DNA from: Phoronis australis
Taxonomy: Eukaryota > Phoronida > Phoronidae
DNA: 25,595 nt
Direction of reading: 5' to 3'
NCBI GenBank assembly: GCA_002633005.1
Contig: NMRA01001326.1
Span: forward strand, 1,116 to 26,710
The notes under the pieces are model-generated. The model saw nothing but the letters and a program-made list of their open reading frames with translations, was not told the origin of the DNA and did no database searches. The position numbers and the translations under genes were made by a program. This document shows positions 20,301-25,595 of this stretch, in pieces (positions within the stretch are counted from its first letter, which is position 1; every line of letters starts with the position of its first letter).

Positions 20301-20341
20301 AGGATTATACCTGTGCCATTTGTGAAGCACAGTACAACTAG
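5148..20341 (+). CDS. Ginger/KRBA2-like integrase fused to Ulp1 protease and PHD finger (23-exon gene)
   Basis: Joined exons: 5148-5358, 6686-6790, 7169-7312, 8539-8782, 9163-9318, 9703-9834, 10200-10261, 10591-10635, 10754-10828, 11403-11483, 11780-11854, 12362-12410, 12794-12998, 14330-14445, 14674-14736, 16075-16137, 16399-16461, 16723-16785, 17680-17807, 18259-18390, 18855-19003, 19674-19785, 20063-20341. Every junction is AG/GT with matching phase, and the reading frame stays open for about 916 codons. Domains by residue: HHCC about 91-128; DDE integrase about 154-260 (Asp155, Asp216, Glu256); acidic linker 352-443; integrase C-terminal domain about 460-565; Lys-rich repeats about 567-650; Ulp1 about 651-840 (His756, Asp773, Gln812, Cys818); PHD 868-911. 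The known family role is DNA integration by the DDE core, SUMO-type deconjugation by the C48 domain and histone-tail reading by PHD, all expected in the nucleus. An AG acceptor just before the ATG implies an unseen 5' UTR exon. Integrase+Ulp1+PHD matches, from memory, Ginger1 transposases; a domesticated host gene is the alternative. Exon positions are my own splice inference. Confidence 0.82.
5571..5965 (+). pseudogene. Relic of a THAP-like / CxxC zinc-ribbon exon in intron 1
   Basis: Starting at ATG 5571 the frame reads 'MPHYGCVPGCTHYGSKP', a MPxxC-x-V-x-GC start like THAP-type zinc fingers, and later 'VERFRRCQGCGEVVTRRG'. Shortly after, the matching continuation is in another frame: 'GNYQWECVPGHLGNWDSC' up to a TGA. 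CxxC followed by 'W-x-C-x-x-GH-x(3)-W-S' resembles a repeated motif in uncharacterised invertebrate THAP/transposon-related proteins. The one-base frame shift between the halves indicates decay, or an unrecognised tiny intron (only about 21 nt). It is not in phase with exons 1-2 of the host gene. Confidence 0.4.
6686..6790 (+). CDS. Exon 2: His half of the HHCC zinc-binding domain
   Basis: The exon runs from TTTCAG|GGC to AAAGAG|GTATTA and has 35 codons in phase 0-0. It contains 'EVHQSLGHGGYHN', the His part of the H2C2 zinc-binding fold that precedes retroviral-type integrase cores; the Cys part lies in the next exon. The sequence 'ERFFETINEVH' upstream matches the usual helix before the His pair in this family. 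Confidence 0.8.
7169..7312 (+). CDS. Exon 3: Cys half of the HHCC domain and linker to the integrase core
   Basis: The exon runs from TTTCAG|ATC to TGCCAG|GTATGC, 48 codons, phase 0-0. It reads 'HGIPRKAVQHFV' then 'MCDVCQLSRNQK', giving the CxxC that completes the zinc site, and 'APLKPIVASGF', a linker typical of Ginger/KRBA2-type integrases just before the catalytic core. The intron sequence upstream (from about 6917) is also open in this frame, but it carries no family motif. Confidence 0.85.
7667..8406 (-). mobile_element. Interspersed non-coding repeat, copy 1 (reverse orientation)
   Basis: Lies in intron 3. The sequence GGAGCATTGAAACGAGCCCA followed by CACCGCAAACGG...CTAGGGTTGTTTATT matches the reverse complement of 14070-14165. 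The phrases 'GGAGATACAG' and 'AAAATGGCCACTAGGTGG' recur, and the hairpin ATGTGCTCACAT...ATATGTGAGCGCAT at about 8369-8398 matches the hairpin at 13270. Open frames in it are repeat sequence, not genes. Confidence 0.7.
8539..8782 (+). CDS. Exon 4: integrase catalytic core, first two Asp residues
   Basis: The exon starts after CTCACCAG and ends AGTG|GTAAGA in phase 1. It encodes 'VDLIDM' (first catalytic Asp, residue 155), 'YILHYMDCFTKY' (core beta strand), 'GTPNILQSDNGKEF' (second catalytic Asp, residue 216) and 'HKWSG'. These are diagnostic of the rve integrase fold shared by LTR retroelements and Ginger transposases. The nearest pattern I recognise is the KRBA2/SCAND3 type. Confidence 0.93.
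9163..9318 (+). CDS. Exon 5: integrase core with catalytic Glu
   Basis: The exon starts after TTTCCAG and ends ATGT|GTGAGT, phase 1 to phase 1. It encodes 'GRPRHPQSQGLVERYN', the most conserved segment of this integrase class, with the catalytic Glu at residue 256. Thirty-nine residues separate it from the second Asp. It continues 'KDWVSCLPRVM', the helix after the active site. All three acidic residues are therefore present. Confidence 0.93.
9703..9834 (+). CDS. Exon 6: end of integrase core
   Basis: The exon runs from GTTGCAG|TT to CATG|GTAAGA, phase 1 to phase 1. It encodes 'DLNRVVSKSIKVSPYEALYGQPY', the usual SPYE-x-LYG motif closing retroelement-type integrase cores, followed by an acidic tail 'EFLDETEITH'. 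The motif corresponds to 'SPYQVVFGRKP'-like segments in relatives. Confidence 0.88.
10200..10261 (+). CDS. Exon 7: short basic linker (possible nuclear localisation signal)
   Basis: The exon runs from CTTTCAG|GA to GACAGG|GTAATA, 62 nt, phase 1 to 0. It encodes 'HNADMQTDKGRTKKRLRNDR'. The cluster KGRTKKRLR is a plausible nuclear localisation signal. There is no domain; the assignment rests on the splice sites and phase match with exons 6 and 8. Confidence 0.6.
10591..10635 (+). CDS. Exon 8: acidic Ser-rich mini-exon
   Basis: A 45-nt exon between TTACAG and GAG|GTAAAC, phase 0-0, encoding 'LSTSSLPLSSDESNE'. It is the first of four small exons with the same phase and the same GAG|GTAA ending. 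It has casein-kinase-2-like Ser-Asp-Glu clusters. Being symmetrical, it could be skipped without changing frame. Confidence 0.55.
10754..10828 (+). CDS. Exon 9: acidic Ser/Thr-rich mini-exon
   Basis: A 75-nt exon between TTTGCAG and GAG|GTAAAC, phase 0-0. It encodes 'TTVTTSQVQSSEDEFTDVEE'. The 'SSEDEFTDVEEQE' end is acidic and phosphorylatable, resembling disordered linkers. Composition and exon boundaries match exons 8, 10 and 11. Confidence 0.55.
11403..11483 (+). CDS. Exon 10: acidic Ser-rich mini-exon
   Basis: An 81-nt exon between CTTGCAG and GAG|GTAAAT, phase 0-0. It encodes 'SPDSSFSYSSNGDTDADSEV' after a short 'HLPNE' start. Low complexity and acidic, without a recognisable fold. Supported by splice signals, phase and similarity in character to the neighbouring exons. 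Confidence 0.55.
11780..11854 (+). CDS. Exon 11: acidic Ser-rich mini-exon
   Basis: A 75-nt exon between TTTACAG and GAG|GTAAGA, phase 0-0, encoding 'GSSENDTLPSDSPANVTLPN' then 'ADKHE'. Last of the four-exon acidic series that separates the integrase core from its C-terminal domain. The function is unknown; a flexible spacer or interaction segment is likely. Confidence 0.55.
12026..12085 (+). pseudogene. Short second fragment of the same coding motif
   Basis: In intron 11 the sequence reads 'YYQWECVPG', nearly the same as 'NYQWECVPG' at about 5838-5866, with about 27 of 29 bases alike by eye (ACTATCAGTGGGAATG then GTCCCGGGA, one base differing between). The match stops at GGGA. It looks like a fragment of the same repeat or gene. 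Confidence 0.4.
12362..12410 (+). CDS. Exon 12: helix before the integrase C-terminal domain
   Basis: A 49-nt exon after CTTTGTAG, ending AATG|GTAAAT, phase 0 to 1. It encodes 'MDKSWEEIRQVREKKN', a charged amphipathic helix. It joins in phase to exon 13, which begins 'ETIYKNIKRTAEDMK', so the two form one long helix as in related proteins. Confidence 0.6.
12794..12998 (+). CDS. Exon 13: integrase C-terminal (SH3-like) domain, first part
   Basis: The exon starts after CATTCAG and ends ATAGG|GTGTGT in phase 2. It encodes 'RTAEDMKTNFHKKRKTA', then 'YVVGDNVSVAVPKRDR', 'WPRLPGTILKVMG' and 'YPLYQIG'. The VGD-V-V-P-DR...GTI...YQIG pattern is the conserved post-core domain of KRBA2/SCAND3-like integrases, likely an SH3-like DNA- or protein-binding barrel. 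The phase-2 end pairs exactly with the acceptor at 14330. Confidence 0.88.
13255..14170 (+). mobile_element. Interspersed non-coding repeat, copy 2
   Basis: Lies in intron 13. Starts near the hairpin ATGCACCCACAT...ATATGTGGACGCAT and runs through CCGTCATCTCTGTCCGTCC, two 'ATCTCC(A/C)AAACC' phrases and three 'CTAGTGGC'/'CTAGCGGC' phrases, to GTGGGCGCATTTCAATGCTC. Same family as 7667-8406 in the opposite orientation. The internal phrase repetition shows that the element is itself built from about 120-bp units. Confidence 0.7.
14330..14445 (+). CDS. Exon 14: integrase C-terminal domain, second part
   Basis: The acceptor TCTTACAG at 14329 restores '...YQIG-TENGILSRLIPTGNL', matching the 'IGT-x-x-GIL' continuation in relatives; it then reads 'KVSLRQAAHL', which corresponds to 'VSLRE' in the family. 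It ends CTTAG|GTATGG in phase 1. Acceptors at 14245 and 14254 also fit sequence rules but break the frame with exon 13, so 14330 is preferred. Confidence 0.85.
14674..14736 (+). CDS. Exon 15: Lys-rich 21-codon exon, diverged copy 1
   Basis: A 63-nt phase 1-1 exon between TTTTTCAG and GATG|GTAGTA, encoding 'AESTKIHMTVTKKLKTKHAD' after a split Ala. Similar in sequence, length and both splice sites to three later exons (16075, 16399, 16723). It is the most diverged and so probably the oldest copy. The predicted segment is basic and helical. Confidence 0.7.
15222..15360 (+). pseudogene. Possible THAP-domain exon relic in intron 15
   Basis: An ATG at about 15228 opens 'MVGRCVTECSATQAKCKDVS' then 'FHSV', resembling the THAP start M-V-x-R-C-V-x(2)-C-S...VSFH. 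The frame then shifts, and a second frame continues 'DPIIGCERKNYTSC' to a stop at about 15360. No downstream THAP Cys-x2-His pair is seen nearby. Weak; it could be chance. Confidence 0.28.
16075..16137 (+). CDS. Exon 16: Lys-rich 21-codon exon, copy 2
   Basis: A 63-nt phase 1-1 exon between CTTTCAG and GATG|GTAGTA, encoding 'AGEATKVHTATTQKLKEKQA' plus Asp. The exon is identical to copies 3 and 4, but its upstream intron is diverged from theirs. It can be included or skipped without altering frame. Confidence 0.65.
16399..16461 (+). CDS. Exon 17: Lys-rich 21-codon exon, copy 3
   Basis: Same sequence and splice sites as exon 16, exactly 324 nt downstream, inside a recent tandem duplication. 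Phase 1-1. Whether all copies enter the mRNA, or only one is chosen, cannot be told from DNA. Confidence 0.6.
16723..16785 (+). CDS. Exon 18: Lys-rich 21-codon exon, copy 4
   Basis: Third copy in the 324-nt ladder, with the same acceptor and donor. Phase 1-1, joining to exon 19 at 17680 as Asp-Val. An assembly duplication is possible and would remove this copy or the previous one. Confidence 0.6.
17391..17550. repeat. Hairpin-forming inverted repeat (palindromic MITE-like)
   Basis: CAATTGCC at 17434 pairs with GGCAATTG at 17511. Inside, AAATAAGTTCATGTTAAC pairs largely with GTTAGCATGAACTTCTTTATTT, and outside, ATTTTTTGG at 17394 pairs with CCAAAAAAT at 17542. In intron 18, before the Ulp1 exons. 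Confidence 0.6.
17680..17807 (+). CDS. Exon 19: start of Ulp1/SENP-like protease domain
   Basis: The exon runs from GTTGCAG|TT to GATAAG|GTACGG, phase 1 to 0. It encodes 'VCRMTITPADVMTLEKRKWL' then 'NDK'. The 'ITPADVMTL-x(4)-WLND' pattern is the entry strand and helix of C48 proteases (Ulp1: 'i...D...L.....WLND.iI'). It continues directly with exon 20, 'IIDAFLKVL'. Confidence 0.88.
18259..18390 (+). CDS. Exon 20: Ulp1/SENP-like domain, second part
   Basis: The exon runs from TTTCAG|ATT to AAAAAG|GTAATT, 44 codons, phase 0-0. It encodes 'IIDAFLKVLQTENNKSERNH', 'YIMSPFVAEKWKSGDFNTWL' and 'FKK'. The pattern 'WLNDkIIdafl...' followed by 'vy.mspf....w' matches the substrate-binding half of C48 peptidases. 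Confidence 0.88.
18855..19003 (+). CDS. Exon 21: Ulp1/SENP-like domain with catalytic His and Asp
   Basis: The exon starts after ATTGCAG and ends TGGTGGAA|GTACGTG, phase 0 to 2. It encodes 'RWVFMPINLNQSHWVILVAD', in which His756 of 'SHW' is the catalytic histidine, and 'VTVLDSLGNHH', in which Asp773 is the catalytic aspartate. The open frame runs on to 19121, but using the strong GTACGTG donor leads in frame to the Cys exon. Confidence 0.92.
19674..19785 (+). CDS. Exon 22: Ulp1/SENP-like domain with catalytic Gln and Cys
   Basis: The exon runs from GTTTCAG|GAG to CTACTG|GTAAGT, phase 2 to 0. It encodes 'TTSVQQSDGHSCGPIVLL'. Gln812 (oxyanion hole) and Cys818 (nucleophile) have the family's Q-x5-C-G spacing. 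The frame is fixed by the two bases left from exon 21; other frames give no family motif. With this exon all four active-site residues are present. Confidence 0.92.
20063..20341 (+). CDS. Exon 23: end of protease domain, PHD-type zinc finger, stop codon
   Basis: The last exon starts after TTTTCAG and ends at TAG 20339-20341. It begins 'NAYAILKAVPLQLIKQDHVK', the closing helix after the catalytic Cys, then 'MCDMVGC', 'WIMCDVCSRWVHMKC' and 'YTCAIC'. Cys868, Cys873, Cys885, Cys888, His893, Cys896, Cys908 and Cys911 give the C4HC3 order of a PHD finger. The Trp two residues before His is the usual PHD core residue. PHD fingers bind histone H3 tails, which could steer integration or binding to chromatin; that is inference. 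Confidence 0.92.
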   Translation, partial: NAYAILKAVPLQLIKQDHVKNMRNFIKKTLLTNMTSQKEDNFMCDMVGCLGRDGKQRWIMCDVCSRWVHMKCALLVSAPKDYTCAICEAQYN

Positions 20342-20390
20342 TCATGACAATCACAGTACGTCTTGGAACAGTGGTGCCTTTTTCATGTAC

Positions 20391-20396
20391 AATAAA
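20391..20396 (+). terminator. Poly(A) signal AATAAA
   Basis: Canonical AATAAA about 50 nt after the stop codon of the fusion gene, in an AT-rich context. A second AATAAA lies near 20512. This gives a short 3' UTR and supports 20341 as the true gene end. Confidence 0.65.
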
Positions 20397-20765
20397 TGAT
20401 TGATTCATTAGTTGAGTGATTGAAACAAGTCAGCCTCTCATTCCAAGTCAAAAATGTCCTGGCTGTAATACATACCCTTCATTTCACTCTTCGGGTTCAG
20501 TCGGTTTCAATAATAAACGCTGGTTGTATCATTGAAAACAATACAACATCCAATTATTTTTTTCAATCCAAGTCAGTGCAGATACTGTGACCACGTTCGA
20601 AAGTATTTTTAAGCAAATTTTCAAAAATTTTGCATTGGCTATATAGACTGCCACACTTCTTCATCTTGCGTTTCACCTGTGACACCTTTTCCGGTGAAAT
20701 TTTGCGAGACTCTGATGACCTCACAGGTCTGGACGGTTATTTGAAAACGTGACTTTAGCTACCAT

Positions 20766-21941
20766 AGTATGGGCAGCGAAAAGGTTCAAAATAGACAACA
20801 CTGCCAAATAATTAAGTTACTTTTTAAACAGATAGGTTATTTGGTTCAGTTTTGGCAAAGAGACAGGTTACTTGCGCCGAACGAACAGGTTACTTGTCGA
20901 ACAAACAGGTCACTTCTATCAGACGGGTTAGTCAAGTCAAATGAACATGTTGGTCTTGCCAAACAGACGTAGTAGTCGAACATACAGGACAGAGGGCGCT
21001 GTCTCAACTCAAGAAATAGTTGACGTCACGAAGTCATGAGCTCCGCAATGAGCACAAAAATACCAAAAAGTTGTTTTGGTGGTCTGTTGCAGTGAAGAAT
21101 TTCTTTCATAGGACTGTTCTCAATTTGTCATCGACCATTCTTAAATAAATTTATGGAATCGTGATGCGTTTGCTTGTTTAAACCAACTTAAGCTGACAAA
21201 TGGTAGATTGAACTGTGTACTCACGCGGCCACGTATGTAAACAGGTAGCTTGGTTCGGCCACCCCGCCAATTAAACGTTATTCCATAAGTCAAACCGTTA
21301 ATATTATGACATGCAATCATGTGTGCTCAGGTTTGTTATTTTGTGATTACGTGTTACTGGGTTATCCTCTTCTTTAACGAAAGTTGAAATTGATGTGGTC
21401 CTGTATTCGCGGTACTAACGAAGTTAGTTTTGCATTTACAAATCATACTTTTTGTTTTAAAGTTTGAAAAACACAGTTTATGTCACTTTCTTCAATCATG
21501 TTTCTCAAAATATCGTTGGAAATTGAACACCTCGGTAGCTTCAGTTTGAGTTACCTTTATTTGCAATAACATAATGCAGGTTTGGGGTTCAGATTGAGAC
21601 TCCGTGACGTCATTCGTTTTCAAGTGACGCCCTCTATTCGTTTGCCGTGTTTGTCTTGTTCGTTTAACAGATGACTTGTCTGTTCGACACGATAATTGAG
21701 CCTACAAGGTTACTTGTCTGTTTGGTAACCTACTTAATCATTTGCCAACTTACTTGTTTGTTCAACAGTAGGAACTAGTTTATCCGACAAAATCTGCAAA
21801 GTTGACTTGTCTGTTTGGAAAACCATAGCATTCTTGACCTGTTTATTTGACGAATCACTTTTCTGTTTAGCAAACCACTTGTCTGTTTGTCAAACCACCT
21901 GTTTATTTGGCACTGGTGTCTAGTTTTTCGCTGCCCATACT
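20766..21941. mobile_element. Non-autonomous DNA transposon, 1.18 kb, with subterminal repeats
   Basis: AGTATGGGCAGCGAAAA at the left end has its exact reverse complement at 21925-21941. Inside each end there are many short 'ACAGGTTACTTG' / 'CTTGTCTGTTTG' motifs in opposite orientations at the two ends. If the ends are TGGGCAGCG..., the flanking TA could be a TA target duplication, as in Tc1/mariner-type elements. No transposase reading frame inside. Confidence 0.75.
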
Positions 21942-22148
21942 ACTTTTGAACAGTGAAAATCACGAAAATAATTCCAACGTCAAAAATGTGAACATAAAAT
22001 GTCTTTTTGAAGAAAAAAGTGAATGAACTGATGAAATATTAAAAGACAAGTAATTATCTCTGTTCTTATGACGTCACAGCGCGCACTCGGTGCCGAAGAC
22101 CAGAACAAGTAAACCTCCCTGGCAAACAAAACTATAGACTCGGTNGAA

Positions 22149-22181
22149 AAAGAGAGGGAGAGAGAGAGAGAGAGAGAGAGA
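22149..22181. repeat. GA microsatellite
   Basis: A (GA)n tract next to one ambiguous base (N at 22145), inside the right-hand repeat array. Confidence 0.9.
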
Positions 22182-24044
22182 CCGAACATAAGAAGGTCCC
22201 CTGTACAAGATAAACAAATGGAAATGCAAAAATCAGTAGGAATACTTAAGAAAACAGTGAATTAGTGCAGAAACATTGTGAACCGGATAAAAAAAAACGC
22301 AATAGTTTTTTAACATTGAAAAGCACGAATAACGATTCTATAGCCAACGAAAGTAAAACATAAAATGCGTTATTTGAAGAAAAAGTTAAATATTCCGATT
22401 CCGCAAGTTTGATGACGAGTGACCCGGTCTCATTTGGCCGTTGATATACCCCCGGCCGGACTAGTAAACCTGCCAGGAAACTACAGTGTATTGAGCGGTA
22501 AAATTTGTTGATAACCGTTTGGGGAAACACGTACGTAGAAGATGTGATATTTTTGTAGGTACTGGGTAAATATCAAATGAATTCCTTTTCATATTGCCTC
22601 TAGTGCAATTACCTCGTTTCGAGGCTCCTGGTAAACTACCTCCGAGATAGATGACGTCACAGCGCACTCGGTCCGGACGCCGGTTGACACTGAGACCGGA
22701 CCAAGTAAACCTGCAAAGAAAACCACACTGTGTTGAGCCGCAAAAAATGGTTGTTAACTTTCTAGAGACACGTAGAAGAGGCTACCGTTGTCTGAGTTCA
22801 TTGGTAAATCGTGAAGGTGGCGCAATGACTCGTGGTTTCAAGCCAAGTGAACGATACAACTGAGAAATTGTAATTGTTTTTGAACCGTGACTGAAGAGCA
22901 CAAAAAGCGACTGTAGACGTCAAAAATGTGAACAGGAAAAGCGATGTTTGAGGAAAACTTGAAAGAACTTATTACATATTTTGATTTCGCGAGTTTTATC
23001 ACGTCTGAGCGCACTTGGTCCGGCCGTTTGCCAGACCAGACCAAGTAAACCTGCAAGCAAAAGTAAAGTGTATTGGGTAGTGAAAATTGGTTGAAAACTT
23101 TCTAGAGACATGTAGAAGAGTTAAACGTTTTGTTCGCGAAGCTGGGTACATTTCAAATGAAATTAATTACTTTTCATTGGTGTCAAGTAGTCTATATCGT
23201 CCGAACCTCTTGCATATTAGCCAGCCTGCGAGTACTGATGACGTCACAGCCCACTCGGTCCGGCCTGGGACGAGGCCAGACCAAGTAAACCTACAAGCAA
23301 AACTAAAGTGTATTGAGATTTAAAAATTTGTTGTTCACTTTCTAGAGACACGTATAAGAGGTAATCGTTTCTTTCGGATCTGCTGGGTAAATGTCAAATG
23401 AAACTGAATACTTTTCCTTGGCGTCCGGACTTCCTGGTAGCCAACCCGGGAGTTTGATGACGTCACAGCCCACTCGGTCCGGCCGTTGAAGAGACCGGAC
23501 CAAGTAAACCTGCAAGGAATACTGAAGTGTATTGAGTCGCAGACTACTTTTGATAACTTTCTAGAGATGCGTAGAAGGGGTAATGGCTTTGTTGAAGCTG
23601 CTGGGTAAGTGTCAAATGAAATTGAATACTTTCCATTTGCTTCAAGTAGGCGTCCGGTCCTCTTGCATGTCAACCTGCGAGTTTGATGATGTCATAGCGC
23701 ACTCGGTGCGGCCGTTGACAGACCGGACCAAGTAAACCTGCAAGCAAAACTGCAGTGTATTAAGCCGTAAAAATTGGCTGATAACTTTGTAGAGGCACGT
23801 GGAAGAGTTAAAACTTTTGCTGGAGATACTGGGTACACGTCAAATGAAATCAATTTCTTTTCATTGGCGTTAGGTATTGTCTCGACAATAAATTAGGGAG
23901 TAGGCGCGACTTCTCAATGGTGTCAAGTGACACAAAAATCGCAATAGTTTTTGAACAGTGAATAGCACAAGAAACGATTCTAGATATCGAAAATTTAAAG
24001 AAAAGCGTTCTTTGGACAAAAAGCGAAATGTCTTCTGATTCTGC

Positions 24045-25265
24045 TAGTTTGAGCACGTCACAGCACACTTGGTCCGGCCATTGACCGACAGGACCAAGTA
24101 AACCTGCAAGCAAAACTACAGTGTATTAAGCCGTAAAAGTTGGTTGATAACTTTGTAGAGGCACGTGGAAGAGTTAAAACTTTTGCTGGAGATACTGCGT
24201 ACATGTCAAATGAAATAAATTTCTTTTCAATGGCGTCAAGTATATCGCCAGGACTTCCTGATCGCCAACTCGGGTGATTGATGACGTCACAGCGCACTCG
24301 GTCCGACCTGTGACGAGATCGGACCAAGTAAACCTGCAAGGAATACTAAAGTGTATTGAGTCGCAGAAAACTTTTGACAACTTTCTAAAGACACGTTGAA
24401 GGGGGTAATGGCTATGTTGGTGCTGCTGGGTACATATCAAACGAAATAAATTACTTTTCATTGGCGTTAAGTGTGCTGTCTGGACATTATAAGTAGCCAG
24501 GCCAAGTAAAATTTAGTTAAAAAATGATACAAGAAATTGAAACTGTTTTTGAACCGTGAAAAGCACGAAAAACAATTTTAGCCTTCTAAAATTTGAACAG
24601 AGAATGCGGTTCTTGAAAAAAAGCCAAAGAACTTACGAAATATTCTAATTCCTGCTAGTTTGAGCACGTCACAGCACACTTGGTCCGGCCATTGACCGAC
24701 CGGACCAAGTAAACCTGCAAGCAAAACTACAGTGTATTAAGCCGTAAAAGTTGGTTGATAACTTTGTAGAGGCACGTGGAAGAGTTAAAGCTTTTGCTGG
24801 AGATACTGCGTACATGTCAAATGAAATAAATTTCTTTTCAATGGCGTCAAGTATATCGCCCGGACTTCCTGATCGCCAACTCGGGTGATTGATGACGTCA
24901 CAGCGCACTCGGTCCGACCTGTGACGAGATCGGACCAAGTGAACCTGCAAGGAATACTAAAGTGTATTGAGTCGCAGAAAACCTTTTTTAACTTTTTAAA
25001 GACACGTTGAAGGGGTAATGGCTATGTCGGTGCTGCTGGGTACATATCAAACGAAATAAATTACTTTTCATTGGCGTTAAGTGTGCTGTCTGGACATTAT
25101 AAGTAGCCAGGCCAAGTAAAATTTAGTTAAAAAATGATACAAGAAATTGAAACTGTTATTGAACCGTGAAAAGCACGAAAAACAATTTTAGCCTTGTAAA
25201 ATTTGAACAGGGAATGCGGTTCTTGAAGAAAAGCCAAAGACCTTACGAAATATTCCAATTCCTGC
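24045..25265 (+). repeat. Recent 610-bp tandem duplication inside the right array
   Basis: The block 24045-24655 recurs at 24656-25265 with few differences. Landmarks GAGCACGTCACAGCACAC (24051 and 24662), the next TGACGTCA (24282 and 24893) and GGCCAAGTAAAATTTAGTTA (24500 and 25110) keep an offset of 610-611 bp. Confidence 0.85.
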
Positions 25266-25595
25266 GTGTTTGATGACGTCACAGCGCACTCGGTCCGGCA
25301 GATTGACAGAAAGACAGACCGGACCAAGTAAACCTGTAAGCAAAATTACAGTGTAGTAAACGGTAAAATCTGGTTGATAACGTTCCAGAGATACGTAGAA
25401 GAGTTCACGGTTTTTTTGTAGCTGCTGGGTACACGTCAGGCGTCATAGGCGTTAAGTATTGTCTCGACCTCCTCAAGTCAGGTATAGCCACTCCAGCCTT
25501 AGTAAAACTTAGAAAGAAGCTTTATTTTTTGAGACGCTAATAGCTTCGGATTGTATTCTATGGACTCAGCAGAAAGTTGTCAACAATCAGTAATT

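Larger units (their letters stand above)
21945..25595 (+). repeat. Right array of the TGACGTCA/CGGTCCGG repeat family
   Basis: About twelve units at irregular 220-390 bp spacing. The typical order is: GATGACGTCACAGCGCACTC, GGTCCGG-x(n)-CCGGACCAAGTAAACCTGCAA, GTGTATTGAG, TTGATAACTTTCTAGAGACA, CTGGGTACATGTCAAATGAA. Perfect TGACGTCA lies at 22069, 22652, 23239, 23458, 24282, 24893 and 25274. The CGGTCCGG...CCGGACC pair forms a short hairpin. No genes. Confidence 0.85.

Noticed and set aside
22246-25327. Many minus-strand frames with similar 'CRFTWSGL...RTECAVTSS' peptides
   Set aside because: The similarity comes from the non-coding repeat array (reverse strand of CGGTCCGG and TGACGTCA units); the frames are broken at different places.

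Overview
This is a eukaryotic, animal-type window: AT-rich, with short coding exons bounded by GT...AG, long introns and many interspersed repeats, and no prokaryotic gene layout. The repeat style and the invertebrate-type transposon-derived gene suggest a marine invertebrate (cnidarian, mollusc, echinoderm, hemichordate or amphioxus-like). The species cannot be decided from the sequence alone.

The core is one plus-strand gene, whose exons I traced from an ATG at 5149 (exon from 5148) to a stop at 20339-20341, with a poly(A) signal at 20391. Twenty-three exons join in frame at canonical splice sites to give about 916 codons with no stop or frameshift. In order the protein carries: a short N-terminal domain; an HHCC zinc-binding domain; an rve-type DDE integrase core of the Ginger / KRBA2-SCAND3-like class; four small acidic Ser-rich exons; an integrase C-terminal 'VGDNVSV' domain; four tandem copies of one 63-nt Lys-rich exon; a Ulp1/SENP-type (C48) cysteine protease domain with visible His, Asp, Gln and Cys; and a C-terminal PHD-type zinc finger. 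Integrase, Ulp1 and PHD together fit the Ginger1 superfamily of cut-and-paste transposons, or a host gene domesticated from one.

Region by region: 1-1340 is a degraded array of a repeat with TGACGTCA and CGGTCCGG cores in one orientation. 1340-4230 holds no gene I can support, only short tandem repeats. 4232-4386 is a hAT-like MITE, and 4553-5076 is a possible small inverted-repeat element. 5148-20341 is the gene, whose introns contain two inverted copies of one interspersed repeat (7667-8406 and 13255-14170), THAP-like exon relics (5571-5965 and about 15222-15360), a hairpin element (17391-17550) and a 324-bp tandem repeat carrying the duplicated exon. 20766-21941 is a non-autonomous DNA transposon with 17-bp inverted ends. 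21945-25595 is a long array of the same repeat family as the left edge but in the opposite orientation, so the gene sits between inverted arrays.
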